Below are positions 5,533 through 11,430 of a stretch of 11,430 bases of DNA, one piece after another. A program made the position numbers and the translations under genes. The DNA comes from Alphaproteobacteria bacterium UBA828 (GTDB lineage Bacteria; Pseudomonadota; Alphaproteobacteria; UBA828), in assembly GCA_002296185.1 (NCBI GenBank), contig DBHM01000025.1:1-11430 (forward strand), in the 5' to 3' direction. Each line of letters opens with the position of its first letter. The stretch's first letter is position 1. The notes under the pieces were generated by a model. It was given only the letters and a program-made list of their open reading frames with translations. It did no database searches and was not told the origin of the DNA.

Positions 5533-8130
5533 TTAATCTACTATGGCTGCGGTGTCTGGTTTTGGTGATTTTCGGGCTTTAGTTGTTTTAGATTTAGTGG
5601 ATGTTCTGCTTTTTTTTGTTTTTGTTTTAGATTTGCCTTTTTTCTTTGTATCACGTTCTTTCTTTGCCTGAAGTAATAAAAGGGCATCGTCTAGTGTTAT
5701 AGTTTTTGGGTCTGCATTTTTTGGAATAGTTGCATTAATTCTACCATGCTGTACGTAGGGTCCATATCTGCCATCTTTAACAGTTACAATTTTCTTATCA
5801 TCTGGATGTTCTCCAAGAGTATTAATCACGGAACTGCCGCGGCCCTTAGCACTTGCTAATAAGTCTACTGCCCTATTTAAGCCTATTGATAGGATATCAT
5901 CATCTTTTCCAAGAGATTTATATTTACCGTCACATTGTACATACGGTCCATATCTTCCTATACCAGCAGTAATAGTTTTTGCTAACTCTGGGTGTGCTCC
6001 GATTTCTCTTGGAAGAGCGAGTAATCCAAGTGCTTTTTCGAGAGTAACTTCTGAAGGTGGCATTCCGCGTGGCAGTGAAGCGCGTTTGGGTTTCTTATTT
6101 TCTTCTGTAACTTCACCTAGTTGGATATAGGGCCCAAATCTTCCAGTCTTAATTGAAACTATCTCTTGAGTGGCTGGGTCGAGACCTAATTCACGGGCAA
6201 TATCCTCATCACCAGCTGCAAGGGCCTTAGTAAAGTTGCAATCAGGGTAACTAGAGCATCCAATAAATGGCCCCATCTTACCTAATTTAAGACTTAACTG
6301 CCCTTCCTTACATTTGGGGCACGCTCGTGGATTTTCAGAACCATTAGTTTCTGGAAATAAGTGTGGGGCTAGTTCCTCATCTAAGGCTGTAATAACATCT
6401 CTAATTCTTAGATTGGAAGTATCTTCTACTGCTTCGCTAAGATTCTCCCAGAAATCTTTTAACACACCGTTCCAAGGCACTTGACCTGCTGAGATTTCGT
6501 CAAGTTGATCTTCCATTTTTGCAGTGAAATCATATTCTACATAACGCGAGAAAAAGTTTTGCAAAAAAGTTACAAGAATTCGCCCTCTATCTTCAGGTAT
6601 AAAACGTTTATTAGCTAACCTGACATAATCACGGTCCTGAAGAACTGATAATATCGAAGCGTAAGTTGAGGGTCTGCCAATCCCTAATTTCTCTAATTCT
6701 TTGACTAGACTAGCTTCGCTGTATCTCGGAGGAGGTTCTGTGAAGTGTTGGTCGGTACTAACTGATAGTATTTCTAGGTTATCGCCAACTTTAAGGGGGG
6801 GCAGGATATTACTATCATTATTAACTTTCGATGCATCATCCTGACCTTCTTGATATAATTTAAGGAATCCATCGAAAGCTATAGACGAACCTGTAGCTCT
6901 TAATTGCTCAGAGCTTTGCTGATTTGAGCTAGTTATAGATAATTGATCAATTTCTGCTGAAGCCATTTGGCTTGCCATAGACCGCTTCCAAATTAGTTCA
7001 TAAAGTCTAATTTGATCTTTTGTTAATTTATCTTTTAAAGAAGGTGGCAACCGATCAAGATCTGTTGGGCGGATAGCTTCATGCGCTTCTTGGGCATTTT
7101 TAGCCTTTGTTTTATAATAGCGCGGTTTCTCTGGGAGATACTGTTTACCAAAATCTCTATCAATAATACTTCTGATTTGATCTAGAGCTTGTGAGGCTAT
7201 TTGTACGCCATCCGTGCGCATGTAAGTTATAAGGCCTGTCCGTTCACCATCAATTTCTATACCTTCATATAATTGCTGGGCAATACTCATAGTATTGCGA
7301 GCAGAGAGAGAGAGTTTTCTTGATGCTTCTTGTTGCAAGGTCGAAGTTGTGAACGGAGGGGCGGGATTACGTTTAGTTCTTTTCGGTTCAACGTTTATGA
7401 CAGAAAAAGCATTGTTTTTGATAGTGTTGGCAGCATCATTTGCTTTCTCTTTATTGTCCAGGCTAAATTTTGTTAGTTTTTTTGAGTCTAAGTGAGTCAG
7501 GCGGGCAGTAAATTGCTTATCATCACTACCCTTTAGATCTGTTTCGACAGTCCAATACTCACGTGGAGTAAAATTCTCAATCTCAGACTCGCGGTCAGCA
7601 ATTAATCTTAATGCTACAGACTGCACTCTTCCGGCAGAGCGAGCACCTGGAAGTTTTCTCCAAAGTACAGGAGATAGAGTAAAGCCCATAAGGTAATCTA
7701 GAGCCCGGCGGGCCTTGTAAGCATCAATTAGATTGGTATCAAGATCACGCGGATTAGATATTGCATCTAAAATGGCCCCTTTAGTAATTTCTGTAAAAAC
7801 AATTCTTTTAACGGATATCCCAGAAAGAGAGCCTCGGCGATTGAGCTCATCAAGTACATGCCAGGAGATTGCTTCCCCTTCACGATCAGGGTCTGTTGCA
7901 AGGTAAAGGTTTTCAGCACCTTCTGTGGCTGCACCAATTTCACGAATATGTTTTTCTGACCGATCAGAAACTTCCCAGAGCATAGTGAAATCATCTTCAG
8001 GACGTACAGACCCGTTTTTAGCTGGGAGATCGCGAACATGGCCATAGGACGCTAGAACACGGAAATTATCTCCAAGATATTTATTAATAGTTGTTGCCTT
8101 AGCTGGCGATTCTACGATCACTATATTCAT
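5533..8130 (-). CDS. topA: DNA topoisomerase I (type IA)
   Basis: TopA relaxes negatively supercoiled DNA by cutting one strand through a 5'-phosphotyrosine. The 865-residue protein begins MNIVIVESPAKA, the Toprim domain with Glu7 and the DPDREGE metal site (80-86). SAGRVQS (165-171), PFTTSTLQQEAS (259-270) and the active-site Tyr303 in GLITYMRTDG follow, then GIGRPSTYASI (484-493). A single C4 zinc finger uses Cys604, Cys607, Cys625 and Cys631. After it come three C-terminal topoisomerase repeats with GR[FY]GPY[IV]Q cores at 663, 725 and 787, and a strongly basic Lys/Ser/Thr tail (about 823-858). This layout is usual for alphaproteobacterial TopA. The ATG is fixed by the family N-terminus although it has no clear Shine-Dalgarno sequence. 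A 209-nt gap separates it from plsY. Slippery tracts in the gene are seven C at 6795-6801 and eight A at 5610-5617 (coding strand). Confidence 0.97.
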   Translation of the reverse strand: MNIVIVESPAKATTINKYLGDNFRVLASYGHVRDLPAKNGSVRPEDDFTMLWEVSDRSEKHIREIGAATEGAENLYLATDPDREGEAISWHVLDELNRRGSLSGISVKRIVFTEITKGAILDAISNPRDLDTNLIDAYKARRALDYLMGFTLSPVLWRKLPGARSAGRVQSVALRLIADRESEIENFTPREYWTVETDLKGSDDKQFTARLTHLDSKKLTKFSLDNKEKANDAANTIKNNAFSVINVEPKRTKRNPAPPFTTSTLQQEASRKLSLSARNTMSIAQQLYEGIEIDGERTGLITYMRTDGVQIASQALDQIRSIIDRDFGKQYLPEKPRYYKTKAKNAQEAHEAIRPTDLDRLPPSLKDKLTKDQIRLYELIWKRSMASQMASAEIDQLSITSSNQQSSEQLRATGSSIAFDGFLKLYQEGQDDASKVNNDSNILPPLKVGDNLEILSVSTDQHFTEPPPRYSEASLVKELEKLGIGRPSTYASILSVLQDRDYVRLANKRFIPEDRGRILVTFLQNFFSRYVEYDFTAKMEDQLDEISAGQVPWNGVLKDFWENLSEAVEDTSNLRIRDVITALDEELAPHLFPETNGSENPRACPKCKEGQLSLKLGKMGPFIGCSSYPDCNFTKALAAGDEDIARELGLDPATQEIVSIKTGRFGPYIQLGEVTEENKKPKRASLPRGMPPSEVTLEKALGLLALPREIGAHPELAKTITAGIGRYGPYVQCDGKYKSLGKDDDILSIGLNRAVDLLASAKGRGSSVINTLGEHPDDKKIVTVKDGRYGPYVQHGRINATIPKNADPKTITLDDALLLLQAKKERDTKKKGKSKTKTKKSRTSTKSKTTKARKSPKPDTAAIVD

Positions 8131-8339
8131 TTATCAAAACGCATCACATTAGAATTAATTAAAAATTTAAGTAGAAATATCAATCAGTCTTCGTAAATCG
8201 TGGTATTCCTCCAGAGTTTTCTGGAGACAAAATGGTTATATAGCATGAGAGTGTCAACTAGATGACTACGTAGATATGAGAATTTTTTTAATAAATATTC
8301 GAGTCTTCGCAGTTTTATGCGGGTAAATCCCAGAATTTA
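8131..8339. other. Intergenic region plsY-topA, topA leader, no gene found
   Basis: This 209-nt AT-rich stretch separates plsY from topA on the - strand, where related genomes usually carry dprA. I see no recognisable dprA remnant or other coding frame. It holds a perfect 7-bp hairpin CTCCAGA-GTTT-TCTGGAG (8209-8226) without a T-tract on either strand, an 8-bp palindrome CTACGTAG (8266-8273), and a - strand TTGACA (8252-8257). The sequence TATATAAC lies too close downstream of that hexamer to form a well-spaced -10. A topA promoter is likely here, but I cannot place it with confidence. Confidence 0.5.
8209..8226 (-). repeat. Short perfect inverted repeat in the topA leader
   Basis: The arms CTCCAGA and TCTGGAG flank a four-base loop, about 80 nt upstream of the topA ATG. 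No run of T follows on either strand, so it does not look like an intrinsic terminator. It could be an operator half-site pair or a leader hairpin, or chance. Confidence 0.4.
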
Positions 8340-8972
8340 TTAGACATCTGTTTTTTGCTTGAAAATCTTTATTTGGGCCTCATTACCGGTACAAAGGCGA
8401 TAAATATTGGCAGAATGTCTAGTAATAACAATAATTGAGACAAATACTGATAGCCAAATAGCGGGAGGAGGAGTTGCTAAGGCCCAGGCAATAAAGGGGC
8501 TAGATGCTAGTGCAATTATAGCTGCTAAAGACGAATAGCGCGATAATATTGCTACTAGAGACCAAATACCACAGATGATAATTCCTACTGGCCAGCAAAG
8601 AGCAAGAATTACCCCAATACTTGTTGCAACTCCTTTACCTCCTTGGAATTTTAGCCATATAGGAAATATATGGCCTAGTACTGCAGCAGCTCCTACATAA
8701 AATGCCATATCCATTCCTAGATTCCAGGCAATAATAACAGGAAGAGCACCCTTTAACCCATCAAGGACTAAGGTGAGTAATGCAGCAATTTTATTTCCTG
8801 AACGTAATACATTGGTGGCTCCAATATTTTTTGACCCAATATTACGAGGGTTAGGAAGTGAAAATATTTTAGATATAATTATTCCAAAAGGAATAGATCC
8901 GATTAAATATCCTAATACTGCTCCAATAATGAATGGCCAGCCGTAAGATAAGCCCCCCATCGGATCAGGCAT
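8340..8972 (-). CDS. plsY: Acyl-phosphate glycerol-3-phosphate acyltransferase PlsY
   Basis: PlsY is an inner-membrane enzyme that transfers an acyl group from acyl-phosphate to glycerol-3-phosphate, the first step of phospholipid synthesis in the PlsX/PlsY route. The 210-residue protein is very hydrophobic, with several membrane segments starting at residues 12-35. It shows all three conserved cytoplasmic motifs: GSKNIGATNVLR (46-57), KFQGGKGVAT (108-117) and the C-terminal RHSANIYRLCTGNE (185-198). DGLKG (71-75) and the GH pair at 100-101 are also present. The family usually has RHR or RHx-N-I in the third motif, so RHSANI is acceptable. It starts 5 nt after the pyrC stop and is probably co-transcribed with pyrB and pyrC. 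A run of six G follows the internal Met5 codon. Confidence 0.96.
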   Translation of the reverse strand: MPDPMGGLSYGWPFIIGAVLGYLIGSIPFGIIISKIFSLPNPRNIGSKNIGATNVLRSGNKIAALLTLVLDGLKGALPVIIAWNLGMDMAFYVGAAAVLGHIFPIWLKFQGGKGVATSIGVILALCWPVGIIICGIWSLVAILSRYSSLAAIIALASSPFIAWALATPPPAIWLSVFVSIIVITRHSANIYRLCTGNEAQIKIFKQKTDV

Positions 8973-8977
8973 TTACC

Positions 8978-10279
8978 CTATGCCTCTCGCTCAAAAACAG
9001 TGCGCCCATCAACCACTGTCCTAATTACCTGACCTCTCATTAATTTTCCTTCGAAGGGTGTATTCTTAGATTTGCTATACAAGTTTTCTAGTTTTACTGT
9101 CCACTCTGCATTCGGATCAAATAACACTAAATCTGCTGGACCATTTTTACGAAGGTGACCGTTTTCAAGGTCTAAAAGATTTGCTGGAGATGAAGTTATT
9201 CTTGATAAGGCATCTATAAGTGTTAGTTCTCCTTTGTTAACAAGATCAAGTGTTAGAGGGAGTAGTGTTTCGAGCCCTACAACGCCGTTGGCGGCATGTT
9301 GCATCGGAACTCGCTTACTTTCCTGATCATGTGGTGCATGATCGGTAGCTATTGCATCAATTGTTCCATCCCGTAACCCATCGACAATAGCTCTACGATT
9401 TTTTTCGTTACGTAAAGGAGGAGCCATCTTGGCAAATGTACGATAATTGCCCACATCATCGTCGGTCAGTGTAAAGTGATGAGGAGCTGCTTCGCAACTC
9501 ACATCAAGTCCTTGCTCTTTAGCTTTCCTAACTGCAGCAACGCCTTCTTCAGTAGAAATGTGAGCTACATGATAGCGGCCTCCTGTAATTTCAACCAACC
9601 GAATATCTCTTTCTATCATAACTACTTCAGATGCATCAGGAATTCCTGGAAGACCTAGCTTGGTTGCCACTGGACCTTCAGCCATACATCCACAACTGGT
9701 TAGGGATAAATCTTCAGCATGTTGGCTTACAATAGCTCCAAAGCTTTTTGCATAGGCAAGTGCTCTTCTCATTACCTGACTGTCAGTAACTGGAAGCCCA
9801 TCATCCGTAAATGCGATTGCACCTGCTTCACTGAGCATTCCCATTTCTGTAAGTTGCTCTCCTTTTAACCCCTTGGTTACTGCTGCAAATGGAAAAACTT
9901 TTACGCCTTTTGCTTCACGTGCGCGTCGTTGAATAAACTCAATAAGTGCTACATTATCGATAACTGGATCGGTATTAGGCATGCAGCAAACAGTTGTAAC
10001 GCCTCCAGCGGCAGCAGATTCCCCGCCAGTTTTGATTGTCTCTTTGTGTTCATGGCCGGGTTCTCTAAGGTGCACATGAATATCTATAAGGCCGGGGGCT
10101 AAAATATTATTCTTGCAGTCAATTACGTAGGCGTCCTCAGGGAAACCTGATTGGTACAAGTGTTCCCCTAAGTCGACGATTTTATCACCCTGAGTAATGA
10201 GGCCACCTTTAGTATTAAGCTTGGTGCCTGGGTCAATTAATTGAGCATTAGAGTATACGATAGGTTTTTCAGATCCCAT
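8978..10279 (-). CDS. pyrC: Dihydroorotase (class I, bacterial PyrC)
   Basis: Dihydroorotase cyclises N-carbamoyl-aspartate to dihydroorotate, the third step of pyrimidine synthesis. The 433-residue protein is an amidohydrolase-fold enzyme with metal ligands His68 and His70 in DIHVHLREPG (66-75), Asp160 in FTDDG, His187 in SQHAED, His240 in HVAHIST and Asp313 in ATDHAPH. All ligands are intact, so it should be active and not one of the inactive PyrC' partners of PyrB. NGVVGLETLLPL (331-342) and the C-terminal return strands (about 382-430) complete the family pattern. The length is normal. The start overlaps the end of pyrB by 11 nt, and a strong AAAGGAG (10286-10292) lies 6 nt before the ATG inside pyrB. 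Confidence 0.97.
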   Translation of the reverse strand: MGSEKPIVYSNAQLIDPGTKLNTKGGLITQGDKIVDLGEHLYQSGFPEDAYVIDCKNNILAPGLIDIHVHLREPGHEHKETIKTGGESAAAGGVTTVCCMPNTDPVIDNVALIEFIQRRAREAKGVKVFPFAAVTKGLKGEQLTEMGMLSEAGAIAFTDDGLPVTDSQVMRRALAYAKSFGAIVSQHAEDLSLTSCGCMAEGPVATKLGLPGIPDASEVVMIERDIRLVEITGGRYHVAHISTEEGVAAVRKAKEQGLDVSCEAAPHHFTLTDDDVGNYRTFAKMAPPLRNEKNRRAIVDGLRDGTIDAIATDHAPHDQESKRVPMQHAANGVVGLETLLPLTLDLVNKGELTLIDALSRITSSPANLLDLENGHLRKNGPADLVLFDPNAEWTVKLENLYSKSKNTPFEGKLMRGQVIRTVVDGRTVFEREA

Positions 10280-11240
10280 TTTTATCTCCTTTAGGAGGAA
10301 GATTTGATGCCAGTAACTCCATACATGCCTGTCGAACAGCTACTCCAAACTCTACCTGTTCGAGGATTACACTCCGTGTAATATCATCAGCTACTTCACT
10401 GTCAATTTCTATGCCACGATTCATTGGCCCTGGATGCATTATCATTGCATCATCTTTTGCAGATGCAAGTTTATTTGCATCAAGTCCCCAGAAACGGAAA
10501 TATTCTCTAGTAGACGGCACAAAAGAACCCTGCATTCTCTCTGATTGAAGTCGAAGCATCATTATTACATCGGCATCTTTCAGTCCATCTTCCATATTAT
10601 GGTAAACTTTTGTGCCCAGGGTCTCTATTCCTGTGGGAGTAAGGGTTGGTGGAGAAACTAATCTCACCTCTGCGCCCATTAGTTTTAAGAGTAGTAGGTT
10701 TGATCTCGCCACTCTACTATGCATAACATCTCCGCAAATAGTAATAATTAAATCTTTTATCTTTCCCTTATGGCGTCGAATTGTGAGTGCATCTAATAAT
10801 GCTTGGGTGGGATGTTCGTGTGCTCCGTCGCCAGCATTTAGCACCGCTCCTTGAATATGATGACTAAGAAGGTTAACAGCTCCGGCGTTCGGGTGTCGCA
10901 TAACAAGTAGGTCAGGATGCATAGCATTGAGGGTCATAGCTGTATCAATTAGGGTTTCGCCTTTTTTTATAGCGGATGATGAAACAGATATATTAATTGT
11001 ATCAGCGCCCATACGTTTACCGGCAAGTTCAAACGATGTGCGCGTTCGTGTTGAGTTTTCAAAGAAAAGTAATATCAGCGTACGTCCACGGAGTACGTCA
11101 TGTTTTTTTTGCTGCTCACGATTAATTTCTATATAGCGCTCGGAAAGATCAAGTATTTTAGAGACATCCTTGTCTGAGAGTTCTTTAATGCCGAGTAGGT
11201 GCTGATGTTTAAAGCTCAAATTTTCTTCAATAGAGTTCAT
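10269..11240 (-). CDS. pyrB: Aspartate carbamoyltransferase catalytic chain
   Basis: PyrB joins carbamoyl phosphate and aspartate to form N-carbamoyl-aspartate, the committed step of pyrimidine synthesis. The family motifs are present in the 323-residue product: the carbamoyl-phosphate loop STRTRTSF (63-70), the KKGETL loop (92-97) whose Lys reaches the neighbouring subunit's site, HEHPTQALLD (141-150), MLRLQSER (228-235) and HPGPMNRGIEI (269-279). I chose the ATG at 11240 because TAAAGG (11249-11254) lies 8 nt upstream and the following residues match the usual N-terminus. An in-frame ATG at 11285 would add 15 residues (MLLFPKIQVHLKVNL) but has no ribosome-binding site. No pyrI regulatory chain is visible. 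The 3' end overlaps pyrC. Confidence 0.95.
   Translation of the reverse strand: MNSIEENLSFKHQHLLGIKELSDKDVSKILDLSERYIEINREQQKKHDVLRGRTLILLFFENSTRTRTSFELAGKRMGADTINISVSSSAIKKGETLIDTAMTLNAMHPDLLVMRHPNAGAVNLLSHHIQGAVLNAGDGAHEHPTQALLDALTIRRHKGKIKDLIITICGDVMHSRVARSNLLLLKLMGAEVRLVSPPTLTPTGIETLGTKVYHNMEDGLKDADVIMMLRLQSERMQGSFVPSTREYFRFWGLDANKLASAKDDAMIMHPGPMNRGIEIDSEVADDITRSVILEQVEFGVAVRQACMELLASNLPPKGDKNGI
10286..10292 (-). promoter_or_regulatory. Strong Shine-Dalgarno site for pyrC inside pyrB
   Basis: AAAGGAG on the - strand lies 6 nt before the pyrC ATG. It sits within a small inverted repeat, CTCCT-AA-AGGAG (10286-10297), which could partly mask the site until a ribosome translates the end of pyrB. 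Visible sequence; the coupling is inferred. Confidence 0.6.
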
Positions 11241-11430
11241 TAAATTAACCTTTAGGTGTACTTGGATCTTTGGGAAAAGTAACATAAAAACGTATCAATT
11301 GTTGTTTTGTTATATAAAGCTATCAAGTCCTCCGTAGTAATAAAGTTACACTATTGGTAGCATAATAGAGAATGGGGTTTTGCGTAAATACATTTTTAGC
11401 GGCAATGTGATCACTAATATGAAAATTAAG
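11241..11430. other. Region upstream of pyrB to the window edge, no complete gene
   Basis: This 190-nt AT-rich region holds the pyrB ribosome-binding site and presumably its promoter. I find no well-spaced -35/-10 pair. A TATATAAC-like element on the - strand around 11310-11320 is a weak -10 candidate. Near the right edge an ATG at 11419 on the + strand opens a frame that runs out of the window; it has no Shine-Dalgarno site, so I do not call a gene. Confidence 0.4.

Noticed and set aside
7295..7495. Open frames opposite or inside topA, pyrB, pyrC and the ThDP gene (for example 7295-7495 and 10612-10854 on +, 7767-8045 on -)
   Set aside because: They lie wholly within genes with clear family motifs in another frame, have no ribosome-binding site I could see, and encode no recognisable domain.
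8252..8257. TTGACA on the - strand upstream of topA as a promoter
   Set aside because: No -10-like hexamer lies at 16-18 nt; TATATAAC is only about 9-11 nt downstream. Kept only as a remark on the region.
11241..11285. Longer pyrB starting at 11285
   Set aside because: The extra 15 residues do not look like the family N-terminus and that ATG has no ribosome-binding site, while the ATG at 11240 has one at good spacing.
11419..11430. Start of a divergent gene at the right edge
   Set aside because: Only four codons are visible and there is no Shine-Dalgarno sequence.
1..11430. Mobile elements, CRISPR, toxin-antitoxin, phage or defence genes, tRNA genes
   Set aside because: I looked on both strands and saw no transposase, terminal inverted repeats, spaced direct repeats, tRNA-like cloverleaf or defence-family motifs; all sizeable frames are housekeeping or metabolic genes.

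Overview
The window looks like a piece of an AT-rich alphaproteobacterial chromosome, of the Rhodospirillales-like or SAR116-like kind. This rests on family resemblance and gene order: clpA beside a COG3146 acyltransferase, and pyrB-pyrC-plsY-topA followed by rpmG. Intergenic DNA is very AT-rich and genes are tightly packed. Two genes I would expect in the second block (dprA and rnr) are absent, which fits a streamlined or reduced genome. I cannot name the species.

Layout: one gene enters from the left on the + strand, the 3' end of clpA (2-544), the unfoldase subunit of ClpAP. Everything else is on the - strand and converges on it. Reading in the direction of transcription from the right edge: pyrB (11240-10269) and pyrC (10279-8978) overlap by 11 nt, and plsY (8972-8340) follows after 5 nt. 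A 209-nt gap with a small hairpin leads to topA (8130-5533). Then come a 75-residue uncharacterised protein (5444-5217), a promoter candidate, and rpmG (5122-4955). The last four genes form a compact run with gaps of 2, 13 and 24 nt: a D-2-hydroxyacid dehydrogenase (4851-3886), a RidA-family protein (3883-3410), an acetolactate-synthase-like ThDP enzyme (3396-1759) and a COG3146 FemAB-like N-acyltransferase (1734-574).

How they work together: pyrB and pyrC encode consecutive steps of pyrimidine synthesis and are probably translationally coupled. plsY is membrane phospholipid synthesis, and topA and rpmG are housekeeping. The dehydrogenase-RidA-ThDP enzyme run is the least explained part. Its spacing suggests one transcript and perhaps a shared 2-oxoacid pathway, but the substrate cannot be read from the sequence. 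No tRNA, rRNA, CRISPR array, insertion sequence, phage gene, defence system or attachment site was seen. I do not see a clearly novel system here. The best candidates for a second look are the dehydrogenase-RidA-ThDP operon, the acyltransferase next to clpA, and the small protein between topA and rpmG.
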